Source: Bacillus thuringiensis
GTDB lineage: Bacteria > Bacillota > Bacilli > Bacillales > Bacillaceae_G
DNA length: 64,000 bases
Reading direction: 5' to 3'
NCBI RefSeq assembly: GCF_001182785.1
Contig: NZ_CP012099.1
Coordinates: 4,338,501 to 4,402,500 of the forward strand
Below, one piece after another: positions 13,154 through 21,215 of this stretch. Position numbers and translations under genes: made by a program. Under the pieces are notes generated by a model that searched no databases, was not told where the DNA came from, and was given only the letters and a program-made list of their open reading frames with translations. Numbering within the stretch: position 1 is the stretch's first letter; each line of letters starts with the position of its first letter.

Positions 13154-13188
13154 AAAGGAGGCTTCGTTTTAGAAGCCTCCTTTTTATA
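13154..13188 (+). terminator. Terminator of the iron transporter operon
   Basis: AAAAAGGAGGCTTC / GAAGCCTCCTTTTT palindrome with a short loop, starting at the permease stop codon. Confidence 0.9.
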
Positions 13189-13194
13189 TACTAA

Positions 13195-13351
13195 ATAAAG
13201 TGAAACTTTAATCAGTTGGGTTTTCTTCATCCCCACTGATTATTAACCCACACCAATCGGGCTTTTATGAGCAGTGGATCTCCCACCTAACTTCTTTGCT
13301 CCAGCCGAATCTTGAGGTGGGAATTTTACTGCAGGTGAATAGCGGGATAAA
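13195..13351 (-). repeat. bcr1-type repeat (copy 1)
   Basis: A 157-bp element bounded on both sides by ATAAA (TTTAT on the other strand). Its reverse complement aligns nearly end to end with the copy at 48421-48575. It shares the ends TTTATCCCGC and AAAGTTTCACTTTAT, and the internal AAGTTAGGTGGG and AAAAGCCCGATTGGTG. Length and TTTAT borders match the bcr1 repeats known only from the B. cereus group, thought to be non-autonomous mobile elements that also fold as RNA. Confidence 0.85.
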
Positions 13352-14254
13352 TTACTCTGATCTCACTAATTTCACAGATTTAGTCCCTCCCATAAACTCA
13401 TGATGTACAGTTAATGTGTTCTCCTCAAGTTTCAAATCAACCTTCTGTTTTCTTTCTCCCATTAAAAATACAAGCTCTATGGAAATAATCCCTTGGTCCA
13501 CACTTAATATTCGAAAGTCTCCTATAGTAGTCCCTTTCCCAAAAATATTATGTTCCATAAATTCTCCGCCTGTTTTCTCACTATTAATAGATTCTATTTC
13601 CAACCCAACTGGCCTGTCTGTACTTTCTGATGACATCCAAGACCCCTTTAACTTTCCAATATCAGCCTCTTTTTTCTTTTCATTTTTTAACTCTTCCTCT
13701 TTTTTCTTGACTTCTGCTTGTTGAGTTAGTAAGCCATCGATTTGCTTATTCAGCTCTTGGGCCCGTTGATTTTCCGAAATAAATTGTTGATTTTGACCAG
13801 TATCGTTAAAAATTTTATTTACTATCCCTTTAGCCTCTTCATACTTTTTATCATTCTTTAACTTCTCTGCCTTTTCCAATTGACCTATATATTGACCTTT
13901 TAACTCTTTATGCTCTATAAGCAAATCTTTTTGTTCTTTCGCTTGATTTTGAAGGATTGCGGAACCATCTTTCATCTTTTCTACTTCTTGGAACAAACCT
14001 ATTGCTTGTTCTATATTTCCACTCGATCTCTCTTTTATCGAACTTATCATCTTAGTAGTTTGGCCTTTTAATACCTTTGCTTCTTTATCATCCTTTTTCT
14101 CTTCTAATGCTAGCTCAAATGATGCTACTGCCGTGTCATATTCTTTACTCGCTAACGCCAATTTCCCTTGATCCATTGCTTTTTTATAGGTTTCATTGCT
14201 ACATCCTACCATTAAAAATAAAATTATGATTCCTAAAATCAATCTTTTCATCAT
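13352..14254 (-). CDS. TPR-like lipoprotein of unknown function
   Basis: A 300-residue exported lipoprotein. The signal peptide ends in the lipobox FLMVGC, then SNETYKKA. Residues about 25-75 look like tetratricopeptide repeats (GKLALASKEYDTAVASFELAL). Residues 75-195 are a charged, likely coiled-coil region (KAEKLKNDKKYEEAK, EEELKNEKKKE). The last ~100 residues form a compact beta-rich domain with FRILSVDQGIISIELVF and a conserved-looking HHEFMGG. This is a common layout for Bacillus lipoproteins of unknown role. The start is the first of two ATG codons after GGGGG. Its stop codon directly abuts the bcr1 repeat, but the frame looks intact. Confidence 0.75.
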   Translation of the reverse strand: MMKRLILGIIILFLMVGCSNETYKKAMDQGKLALASKEYDTAVASFELALEEKKDDKEAKVLKGQTTKMISSIKERSSGNIEQAIGLFQEVEKMKDGSAILQNQAKEQKDLLIEHKELKGQYIGQLEKAEKLKNDKKYEEAKGIVNKIFNDTGQNQQFISENQRAQELNKQIDGLLTQQAEVKKKEEELKNEKKKEADIGKLKGSWMSSESTDRPVGLEIESINSEKTGGEFMEHNIFGKGTTIGDFRILSVDQGIISIELVFLMGERKQKVDLKLEENTLTVHHEFMGGTKSVKLVRSE

Positions 14255-14404
14255 ATCCCCCTAAATTAATATAATTCTATATACACTCAATAGTATCATA
14301 AAATTTATATATAAAATTTTAAATACCATCATTAAAACATAAAGGGAACTTGTCATTTCTTCTCGAACTTAATCTATGAACATAAGTAGAGGGGGATAAC
14401 AATA

Positions 14405-14908
14405 ATGTACCAAACAATTGAAGGCTTTTTACAATCATGGACATACGAAGCAGAGTCTACTCAGAAAATGCTTGATTCATTAACCGATGCATCTTTATCA
14501 CAAGAAATTGCACCTGAACATTGGACTTTAGGAAGAGTTGCTTGGCACATCGTGACGGCAATTCCTGTTATACTATCTGGCACAGGGCTAAAGTTTGAAG
14601 GAGAATCGAAAGATTATCCTGTTCCAACTTCTGCAAAAACAATTGCAGATGAATACCGTAAAGTAAACGCGGCTTTTGTTGAAACACTTCAAAGTAAATG
14701 GACTGATAAAGACTTAGCTACTATTAATGACTTCTTTGGTCGCCCTATGCCGAATTCTATATTTTTAATGACACTCATTAATCATCAAAATCACCACCGC
14801 GGACAAATGACAGTTTTAATGCGACAAGCTGGCTTAACAGTTCCTGGCGTATATGGCCCCGCAAAAGAAGAATGGGCTGCGGCTGGAATGGAAGCTCCTA
14901 AAATGTAA
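14405..14908 (+). CDS. DinB family protein
   Basis: A 167-residue four-helix-bundle DinB/YfiT-like protein. Likely metal-binding histidines are in GRVAWHIV (near residue 48) and in LINHQNHHRGQ (near 129-138), spaced as in the family. Members are metal-dependent enzymes, often thiol S-transferases using bacillithiol, but the substrate here is unknown. The start follows AGAGGGGGATAA. It stands alone with its own promoter region in 14255-14400 and a terminator behind it. Confidence 0.85.
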   Translation: MYQTIEGFLQSWTYEAESTQKMLDSLTDASLSQEIAPEHWTLGRVAWHIVTAIPVILSGTGLKFEGESKDYPVPTSAKTIADEYRKVNAAFVETLQSKWTDKDLATINDFFGRPMPNSIFLMTLINHQNHHRGQMTVLMRQAGLTVPGVYGPAKEEWAAAGMEAPKM

Positions 14909-14911
14909 CGA

Positions 14912-14948
14912 CAAAAAAGACAAGATGTTTACATATCTTGTCTTTTTC
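14912..14948 (+). terminator. Terminator of the DinB gene
   Basis: AAAAAGACAAGAT / ATCTTGTCTTTTT inverted repeat with T-run after the stop codon. Confidence 0.85.
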
Positions 14949-15071
14949 TGTAACTTGTTTCATGTGAAACTATTTTTTGTTAAATGGTTGTTTTATGGAA
15001 AAAACAAGTTAAAATAAATACATATTATGAGGAGGGGCAACCAAATTGAATAAAAAAACAAAAAAATAACT

Positions 15072-15377
15072 ATGGGAACTATTTTACTAACTTCTCTTAT
15101 TGGAGTTATTAGTGTATCTCTTTATTTCACCTATTATGGTACCCCTTGGGGAAAACAAGCAGCAATTACGGAATCAAAAGAGTATATTACAAAATATTTT
15201 AATCTAGATACAGAAGTCAAAAATACTTCTTACGATGCTAAAATGAATAGCTATGCAATCTCCTTTGAAACAAGTACCGACGGCGAGTTTACTATCGAAT
15301 ATAAAAGTCCTAATAACTTTAACATTTCTCCAGAAGTGCAAAAGTATTTAAGCACGCACTCTAAATTTACAGAGTAG
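15072..15377 (+). CDS. Small exported protein, N terminus probably frameshifted
   Basis: The open frame gives 101 residues: an N-terminal hydrophobic segment (LLTSLIGVISVSLYF) then a small soluble domain (YYGTPWGKQAAI to the end) of unrecognised family. The ATG at 15072 has no SD. A good SD (GAGGAGGGG, 15029-15037) precedes a TTG at 15046 that starts MNKKTKK in another frame and stops at TAA 15067-15069. One extra A in the second 7-A run (15060-15066) would join the two as MNKKTKKITMGTILL, a classic signal-peptide start. So the gene is either broken, slippage-controlled, or affected by a sequencing error. The frame after 15072 looks intact. Confidence 0.6.
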   Translation: MGTILLTSLIGVISVSLYFTYYGTPWGKQAAITESKEYITKYFNLDTEVKNTSYDAKMNSYAISFETSTDGEFTIEYKSPNNFNISPEVQKYLSTHSKFTE

Positions 15378-15394
15378 TAACGAAGCGTATATAT

Positions 15395-15428
15395 ACAAAA
15401 AAGAGTTGGTGTAACGCCAACTCTTTTC
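15395..15428. terminator. Bidirectional terminator between convergent genes
   Basis: AAAAAAGAGTTGGTGT / ACGCCAACTCTTTT palindrome shared by the small exported protein gene (+) and the ABC permease gene (-). Confidence 0.85.
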
Positions 15429-15439
15429 ACATATTCTTA

Positions 15440-16135
15440 TCATACAGTTATATCTTCCTTCTCTATATTTTTAATGCCGTAATATGCAATCACAACTCCA
15501 ATTGCTGCAAGTGCTATTTGAAGGGGAAGAAAAGTTGCTGTAGAAAACGCTGGGTTGGTATTCATTGCAATTGATACAACGATAAGAGACGAAACAATTG
15601 TAGCTGGCACTGAACGTTTACGCATTCCGAAATATATTGGGATTAAACTTATTCCCGCAGTGGCAATGGCTAAAGGAACCAGTTTTATTCCTTCTTGCGT
15701 CAATTGATCTACTGTAAATGGATTAGGAAGAATTGAAAAATAGCTATCTATCCCAAAGAAAATTCCTACTACTAAAATGTTAGATACAATAACTGTTATA
15801 CATGTTAATGTTGCTGTAATAACCAACTTACTAATCATCATTTTCTTCCGATTAATAGGATAAGAAAACATAAGTAGTATTGTTTTGTTTTTATATTCAC
15901 TAATTATTAACCTTGCGATTAACACGCTACCAAAAATAATAAATGTTGCTCTTACTAATGTACTAGCCGTTAACAACATCATCTGTGGATCCCTTATTTC
16001 CGGATCCCCTTCTACTTGAGCAACGATGCTCGTAAAGATCATTAATGCCAGTATAGCGATATTTGCAATAATCGCTCTCCTTACATACCATCCAAGCTTA
16101 AACTTCTTCATTTCTAGCTTCATTAAACGTAACAT
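15440..16135 (-). CDS. ABC-2 type permease (second of two)
   Basis: A 231-residue integral membrane protein with about six helices. It is close in layout to the permease at 17068-17772: both begin MxxLMKLExKK, carry RxTFIIFxSVxxxRLxIxEYKNKTI and end with an acidic tail (NIEKEDITV). This is the bacitracin/lantibiotic-type exporter permease family. It is the last gene of the operon and probably forms the channel, with its partner, for the ATPase at 17961-18884. SD GGAGGAGGGAGGA is very strong. Substrate unknown; a cell-envelope-active peptide is the family expectation. Confidence 0.85.
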   Translation of the reverse strand: MLRLMKLEMKKFKLGWYVRRAIIANIAILALMIFTSIVAQVEGDPEIRDPQMMLLTASTLVRATFIIFGSVLIARLIISEYKNKTILLMFSYPINRKKMMISKLVITATLTCITVIVSNILVVGIFFGIDSYFSILPNPFTVDQLTQEGIKLVPLAIATAGISLIPIYFGMRKRSVPATIVSSLIVVSIAMNTNPAFSTATFLPLQIALAAIGVVIAYYGIKNIEKEDITV

Positions 16136-16159
16136 TATAGTCCTCCCTCCTCCTAAGAC

Positions 16160-17032
16160 TTAATCAATATAAATGACCCCTGTTTTACTTAAAATCTTCA
16201 CTTCATTTTTTGCATCACCAATAGTTCCTACTTTTATTTTTTCTGTACTTTTATCTTTCTTAAATCCTTTTAAATCCACTATTACGTCAGCCGAATTACT
16301 TTTAGCCATAAGCTTCAATGATGCCGGGACACCTTTATACCGTACGCCAATATCCCCTGATTTTGTTTCTACAAATAATGATTTTCCTTCTGTCATATCT
16401 TTCAGTAATACTTCCCCAGATGTTGAAGTGATGTTCATATTTTCGTTTTTTACATTTTTTACATAATTATCACCAGTAGTGGAAGTTATATTTACTTCTT
16501 GTAATGAACTATCTTTTAACATTAAATCTCCACTTTCGGATGTAAATTCACCCTTCTCTGCCGATAGTCCTGTAATCATTCCATCTCCAGATTTTCCTCT
16601 TGTCACGATGCTTTTTACTACTATATCGTTTATTTTCACATCACCCGATTTATTATTTAATACAATTTTATCTATTTCTTTCTTCGGAATAGCTATAGAT
16701 ATACTATTTTTCTTCCTAAACGTAAAACCATAAGAAAATCTGTTCACCTTTTGTTTTTGCTTAATCACAAGTTTATTTTCATCATTTTCTATTTTGACGG
16801 GATCTATCTCTTTATCTGCTTGTTCACCTTGAGCGGAAATTACTATTTTATTAGCGTCTGTACTTTTAAATTCAAGATTCCAGTTTTCAATGTCTACTTC
16901 TATTGCTTTTATATTATTTATCTCAAAAGACTTTTCTTTCTTAAAATCTTTCCCCTGAAATACCTTAATACCAAAAACTACACTAGCAATTGTAATGAAT
17001 AATATTGCAATTACTATTATTTTTTTCACCAT
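16160..17032 (-). CDS. DUF4097 family membrane-anchored surface protein
   Basis: A 290-residue protein with an N-terminal membrane helix (residues 3-24) and an extracytoplasmic domain. The domain belongs to the DUF4097/YvlB-like right-handed beta-helix class. Six or more turns are marked by KSGDVKI, KSGDGMI, ESGDLML, TTGDNYV, TSGEVLL and KSGDIGV, spaced about 18-25 residues apart. No enzyme site is seen. It is encoded between the two ABC permease genes (35 and 24 base gaps), so it is probably a sensor, scaffold or extracellular partner of that exporter. Function unknown. Confidence 0.8.
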   Translation of the reverse strand: MVKKIIVIAILFITIASVVFGIKVFQGKDFKKEKSFEINNIKAIEVDIENWNLEFKSTDANKIVISAQGEQADKEIDPVKIENDENKLVIKQKQKVNRFSYGFTFRKKNSISIAIPKKEIDKIVLNNKSGDVKINDIVVKSIVTRGKSGDGMITGLSAEKGEFTSESGDLMLKDSSLQEVNITSTTGDNYVKNVKNENMNITSTSGEVLLKDMTEGKSLFVETKSGDIGVRYKGVPASLKLMAKSNSADVIVDLKGFKKDKSTEKIKVGTIGDAKNEVKILSKTGVIYID

Positions 17033-17067
17033 TCATACCCCAGTTCGTTTTTTGTTTTAAGCTTGCT

Positions 17068-17772
17068 TCACGCCACATCGATCTTGTCGATTTTACGAAA
17101 CGATAGATAACTAATGAAAATTCCTAATAAACAGAGCACGATTGGGATAGCTATAAAATCAAACATACTTACTTGACCGTTTCCAGGACCAAAGTTACCA
17201 CTAATCAGCATACCAATTATTACTGCCGAAGTAATCGTTGTCGGTGTCGATTTCTTTCTCATTCCAAAAAACAAAGGAATTAAACTTATACCAGATATCA
17301 TAAATGCACTTATAATAGTACCTGGAACGATAGCTATTATTTCACCTATCGTAGCAGGTGTTTCAATCAGTCCCATCATTGGACTCACAAAATATACAAG
17401 CAAACTAATAATGAAAGTCGCGATAATGGTACTCACAAAACAAAAACAAAAAACAATTGTTAATTTCGCACTCATTAGCATTTTCCTTTGAAGCGGATAC
17501 ATAAATGATAGTTGTATCGTTTTATTCTTATACTCATCAATTACTAAACGTGATAAAATGACCGAACTAAAAATAATGAATGTTATCCTAATAAAAATAT
17601 TTACTAAAGCCATATTCTGTGTGAAGTCAGAGAAGAGCATGTCTTCCTCGGCTTTCATTCCCAATGCCATAAGGCTTACTGCAGCGAAAATTGCTATAAT
17701 ACAAATTGCTACACTTTTAAAGTAACTAGATAATTTATGTTTCTTCCATTCGAGCTTCATTAATTTAAACAT
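17068..17772 (-). CDS. ABC-2 type permease (first of two)
   Basis: A 234-residue membrane protein with about six helices, a paralogue of the permease at 15440-16135. The conserved cytoplasmic segment VIDEYKNKTIQLSFMYPLQRK lies near 82-102 and the tail is RKIDKIDVA. The family exports or detoxifies envelope-targeting peptides, together with a BcrA-like ATPase. The start ATG at 17772 follows GGAGG. It is 34 bases downstream of the 53-residue membrane protein gene. Confidence 0.85.
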   Translation of the reverse strand: MFKLMKLEWKKHKLSSYFKSVAICIIAIFAAVSLMALGMKAEEDMLFSDFTQNMALVNIFIRITFIIFSSVILSRLVIDEYKNKTIQLSFMYPLQRKMLMSAKLTIVFCFCFVSTIIATFIISLLVYFVSPMMGLIETPATIGEIIAIVPGTIISAFMISGISLIPLFFGMRKKSTPTTITSAVIIGMLISGNFGPGNGQVSMFDFIAIPIVLCLLGIFISYLSFRKIDKIDVA

Positions 17773-17806
17773 ATAAATTACGCCTCCATTCTTTATATAC
17801 CTGTCT

Positions 17807-17968
17807 CTACGCTGCTAACATTCTAATTCCAGCAGTAACGAAGCTTAACATTCCTATCACTAGTACAATGAACAACCATTTCCGCTCTGGTTTTCTATAA
17901 TATAAAATTCCACTTATTAGCATTACGATAAATCCACTTACCAGGTTCAGCCACAGTCCATTAAGCAT
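17807..17968 (-). CDS. Unlisted 53-residue membrane protein in the exporter operon
   Basis: An open frame of 53 codons that begins MLNGLWLNLVSGF and ends MLSFVTAGIRMLAA. It has two hydrophobic helices (about residues 5-23 and 31-47) joined by a basic loop YRKPERK. Its ATG (17966-17968) overlaps the last 8 bases of the ABC ATPase gene in another frame, as in translational coupling. It precedes the permease gene by 34 bases. Codon use and hydrophobic pattern suggest a real protein. It could be a small exporter subunit or an assembly factor; no family recognised. Confidence 0.7.
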   Translation of the reverse strand: MLNGLWLNLVSGFIVMLISGILYYRKPERKWLFIVLVIGMLSFVTAGIRMLAA

Positions 17969-18884
17969 GAATACCCTCTCCATCCATTACATTTAAGAAA
18001 TATTCTTCTAAGGAACTATGTTTCTTATTAATACTTTCAATTTCCACATCGTTCATAATAAGTGCTTTTGAAATGGCCTGCTGAGACGCTGACGTATCAT
18101 ACACACGAATCATGGTTCCACTCATTATTTTGTAGTTTTTTATACCAAGTTTATCTTCTAAAATATAAGCTGCACGTTTCACATCAGGAACAGTGATTTC
18201 AATGTACTCTGTTTGTTTTCCGTTAATACTCTTCATTGAAACTTCTTTTATTAGTTTTCCATTTTGAATCACACCAATTGTATCCGCCATTAGTTCCATC
18301 TCACCTAAAATATGACTAGAAACTAATAATGTAATACCGTATTCTTTGCAGAGCATTTTAAATAAGTCTCGTAACTCTTTAATACCAATTGGATCTAAAC
18401 CGTTAATTGGTTCATCTAAAATGAGCAATTCTGGCTTTGTCACGATTGCCCTTGCAATACCGAGTCGTTGTTTCATTCCTAATGAAAAATCTTTTACTTT
18501 TTTATTATCTATCCCTTGTAGTTTCACTAAATGTAAAGCATGGTCAATTGCATTTTTATCGTAGTAGCCCATATATTCACAATGCAGGTCTAAGTTTTCT
18601 TTCGCCGTTAATTTATCATAAAAGATTGGGTATTCAATAATTGTCCCCATTCTTTTTAATACTTCATAAGATGTATCTGTTAATTTCTCACCGAAGATTT
18701 CAATATCACCACTCGTCGGTTTTATTAAATTTGTAATCATTTTCATAATCGTTGTTTTACCAGCACCGTTTGGTCCTAAAAAACCGTAAATTTCTCCTTT
18801 TTTCACATGCATGTTAACACCGGAAATAACTTCTTTCCCTTTAAACACTTTCGTTAACTGGTTTGTTTTTAATATATATGTCAT
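17961..18884 (-). CDS. ABC transporter ATPase, BcrA/bacitracin-export type
   Basis: A 307-residue ATPase. Walker A GPNGAGKT is at about 36-43, the signature FSLGMKQRLGIARA near 133-146 and Walker B LLILDEPINGLDP near 154-166. The switch histidine is in SSHILGEME. A C-terminal extension of about 90 residues (from KSINGKQTEYIEI) is typical of the BcrA/multidrug group. It energises the two ABC-2 permeases encoded downstream. The ATG follows GAAAGGGGAAAG. A terminator separates it from the histidine kinase gene, so it likely has its own promoter in 18885-18970. Confidence 0.92.
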   Translation of the reverse strand: MTYILKTNQLTKVFKGKEVISGVNMHVKKGEIYGFLGPNGAGKTTIMKMITNLIKPTSGDIEIFGEKLTDTSYEVLKRMGTIIEYPIFYDKLTAKENLDLHCEYMGYYDKNAIDHALHLVKLQGIDNKKVKDFSLGMKQRLGIARAIVTKPELLILDEPINGLDPIGIKELRDLFKMLCKEYGITLLVSSHILGEMELMADTIGVIQNGKLIKEVSMKSINGKQTEYIEITVPDVKRAAYILEDKLGIKNYKIMSGTMIRVYDTSASQQAISKALIMNDVEIESINKKHSSLEEYFLNVMDGEGIHA

Positions 18885-18972
18885 GTTACTTTCCCCTTTC
18901 GCAATACTCTATATTTCTATAATAGACAACGGAAATCTCTTTTTTCTTACCCGTTTCTTACAAATTCCTTAC

Positions 18973-19012
18973 GCTGAAAAAAAGCTTGTAGAATCTACTG
19001 CTCTACAAGCTA
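18973..19012 (-). terminator. Terminator of the two-component operon
   Basis: AGCTTGTAGA / TCTACAAGCT hairpin then TTTTTTT on the minus strand. It overlaps the kinase stop codon and separates kinase and ABC genes. Confidence 0.85.
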
Positions 19013-19945
19013 AAACTGCATCTTTGTTAATACAATTGTAAAAATTGTTTTTTCATACGGTTTACTAGAAAGGTGAATTTTTCCGTCCATCGCTTCCACA
19101 AGCCGTTTCGTAATCGTTAATCCTAGACCGCTTCCTTGGTACAATCTATTTCTTGAATCTTCAAGTGTGTACATACGCTCAAATACTTTATCAATATGAG
19201 ATTCATCAATCCCTTTTCCTTTATCCCATACGTCTATATACACACTCGTTTCATCATCTCTTAACGTCATACCAAGTGCCTTTCCATCGTCTCCATATGT
19301 AATCGCATTTGATATTAAATTATTCAATACCCTACCTAATACTTCTATATTTCCAAGTGCGTATATATTTCTTTCTGGTATATCAATATGAACCTGAAAA
19401 CCTTTCGTCGTCACTAAATCATAAAAAGATAAAATCTTCTCGCGGCAAACTTCATTCATATTTACTTTTGTCATTTCAATTGCTTTGTCACCAGATTCTA
19501 ATTTTGCCAAGTCAAAAAACTTATGAATTAACTCCATCACTTCTAGTGTTTTCGTATGCACTTTTTCAAGTAATATTTGTTGTTCTTCTTTATTTATCGT
19601 TTTATCCTTATTTAACATTTCTGTATATCCAAGAATAACTGTTAGTGGTGTTTTCAAGTCATGCGAAATATTTGAAAGCATTTTTCTCATCGAAATTTCT
19701 ACTTTTGCATGATCTGCATTCGTTTTCTGTTTTGCATCTAATAATTGATTAATTGCCACTAATAATTTTTGCAATTCTAGATCATCTGTCATAACGAGTA
19801 ACGTCTCGCCTGTTTTGTCATTTACAATACTTTCTAACTTTTCATATGTGTATCGTAAATTTTTACTACTATTTTTTTTCATTCTATATTGCATATAAAT
19901 AACACATAACAATATAAAAATAATACCTATTAACAAATTGACCAT
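19010..19945 (-). CDS. Sensor histidine kinase
   Basis: A 311-residue kinase with one N-terminal membrane helix (residues 3-20) and almost no extracellular part. A linker leads to the dimerisation box SNISHDLKTPL (phospho-His near residue 95). The ATPase domain has NLISNAI (N box), DKGKGI (G1) and GSGLGLTI (G2). Kinases lacking a sensor domain often depend on a partner transporter for signalling, which fits the adjacent exporter. It starts with ATG right after the regulator stop, SD GGAAGTGA. Confidence 0.93.
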   Translation of the reverse strand: MVNLLIGIIFILLCVIYMQYRMKKNSSKNLRYTYEKLESIVNDKTGETLLVMTDDLELQKLLVAINQLLDAKQKTNADHAKVEISMRKMLSNISHDLKTPLTVILGYTEMLNKDKTINKEEQQILLEKVHTKTLEVMELIHKFFDLAKLESGDKAIEMTKVNMNEVCREKILSFYDLVTTKGFQVHIDIPERNIYALGNIEVLGRVLNNLISNAITYGDDGKALGMTLRDDETSVYIDVWDKGKGIDESHIDKVFERMYTLEDSRNRLYQGSGLGLTITKRLVEAMDGKIHLSSKPYEKTIFTIVLTKMQF

Positions 19946-19946
19946 A

Positions 19947-20639
19947 TTACATCACTTCCAACTTATAGCCGATGCCCCATAACGTTTTAATATATTCTGG
20001 ATTAGATGGATCACTTTCGATTTTCTCACGCAATCTTCTCATATGAACATTAATAACGTTATCATCACCGTAATACTCTTCATTCCAAACTAACGTATAT
20101 ATTTGCGCTTTTGTAAATACACGATTTTGGTTCTTTACGAATAGCTTTAAAATCTCAAATTCTTTTAAAGTAAGTTTGAGAGGCTTCCCGTTTTTTTCAA
20201 CTGTAAAATTAATTGGATCAATTGTTAAATCACCAATTTGAATCATTTTTTCTATTGTTTCTGTAGCCGAGTATTTCGTAGACCTCCGAATACCTGCTTT
20301 TACACGTGCAGCCAATTCAATCATAGAAAACGGCTTACAAATGTAATCATCTGCTCCAAGTCCTAATCCGACAGCTTTATCAACATCTGTATCTTTTGCT
20401 GACATCATTAAAATCGGAACTGCACTTTTTTCACGAATAATACGTACAACCTCTAATCCATCTAGCTTCGGCATCATAATGTCGAGGATAATCAAATCAA
20501 ATGAACCTTTTAAATATGTGTTCACGCCTTCCTCTCCATCAGACGCGATTGTAACTTGAAAGCCCTCTTTTATTAAATACTTTTCCACCATCTCTTGAAT
20601 TGAAATATCATCTTCCACTAATAAAATATGATGTGACAT
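19947..20639 (-). CDS. OmpR/PhoB-family response regulator
   Basis: A 230-residue regulator. The receiver domain (1-120) has acidic pocket ED near 9-10, phosphorylated Asp in LIILDIMMP (near 53) and Lys in CKPFS (near 103). The winged-helix DNA-binding domain (about 130-228) has LTLKEFEILKLF and VHMRRLREKI. It is encoded first, overlapping the kinase gene closely, and likely controls the exporter genes downstream. ATG at 20639 follows AAGGGGATAGA. Confidence 0.94.
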   Translation of the reverse strand: MSHHILLVEDDISIQEMVEKYLIKEGFQVTIASDGEEGVNTYLKGSFDLIILDIMMPKLDGLEVVRIIREKSAVPILMMSAKDTDVDKAVGLGLGADDYICKPFSMIELAARVKAGIRRSTKYSATETIEKMIQIGDLTIDPINFTVEKNGKPLKLTLKEFEILKLFVKNQNRVFTKAQIYTLVWNEEYYGDDNVINVHMRRLREKIESDPSNPEYIKTLWGIGYKLEVM

Positions 20640-20808
20640 ATGTCTATCCCCTTTTTTACAAACATTAACATATCAATTGTATCGCAACCAATGAATGCTG
20701 GAAACAATTATATGAATTTTCAAACCAACTTCCCTTCCTTCCTTAACAATGATATGATGAAATTCACTACGATTGTTCCTAATTAACTTTATATAAAGGA
20801 GACTTATC

Positions 20809-20982
20809 ATGTCAGAGAATAAAAAAGTAAGCTTAGCTGATTTAATGCGCGAACAACTTGCTAAGAAAAAGCAAGGAAATGGAAATGGTCAAAATGCAAA
20901 AAATCAAAGCCAAGAAACGAAAAAATTACAAAACCAACAAACAAAGAAAACAAACAACCAACGTAGACGAACAGGTGTGTAA
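20809..20982 (+). CDS. Small basic, Gln/Asn-rich protein
   Basis: A 57-residue open frame from ATG 20809 with SD AAAGGAG (20796-20802). The N terminus MSENKKVSLADLMREQLAKKK may form a helix; the rest is low-complexity Asn, Gln, Lys and Arg (KNQSQETKKLQN, NNQRRRTGV). It is highly basic and probably disordered, perhaps nucleic-acid binding. Its TAA is followed directly by the ATG of ywbE, so the two are co-translated. Similar small proteins precede ywbE in related bacilli as far as I recall, but I know no function. Confidence 0.75.
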   Translation: MSENKKVSLADLMREQLAKKKQGNGNGQNAKNQSQETKKLQNQQTKKTNNQRRRTGV

Positions 20983-21177
20983 ATGAACGGACAAAAACGT
21001 TCTAATATCGCACCCGGCCTTGAAGTTGATATTGTATTAAAACAAGATCAACGCACCGGCAAATTAACACGTGGAATTGTAAAAGATATTTTAACAAAAT
21101 CCCCTTCCCATCCGCATGGCATTAAAGTGCGATTGCAGGACGGGCAAGTCGGTAGAGTACAAAATATCGTTCAATAA
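20983..21177 (+). CDS. ywbE: YwbE family protein
   Basis: A 64-residue protein matching YwbE: NIAPGLEVDIVLKQDQRTGKLTRG in two parts followed by SPSHPHGIKVRLQDGQVGRVQ. The fold is a small beta-barrel, KOW/SH3-like in character, which suggests RNA or protein contact, but the role is unknown. It starts at the base after the stop of the upstream small gene and ends at a bidirectional terminator. Confidence 0.88.
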   Translation: MNGQKRSNIAPGLEVDIVLKQDQRTGKLTRGIVKDILTKSPSHPHGIKVRLQDGQVGRVQNIVQ

Positions 21178-21215
21178 GAAAAGGAGCTCAAGTAAACTCG
21201 AGCTCCTTTTCTTTA
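21178..21215. terminator. Bidirectional terminator after ywbE
   Basis: AAAAGGAGCTC / GAGCTCCTTTT palindrome between convergent ywbE and the methyltransferase gene. Confidence 0.88.
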
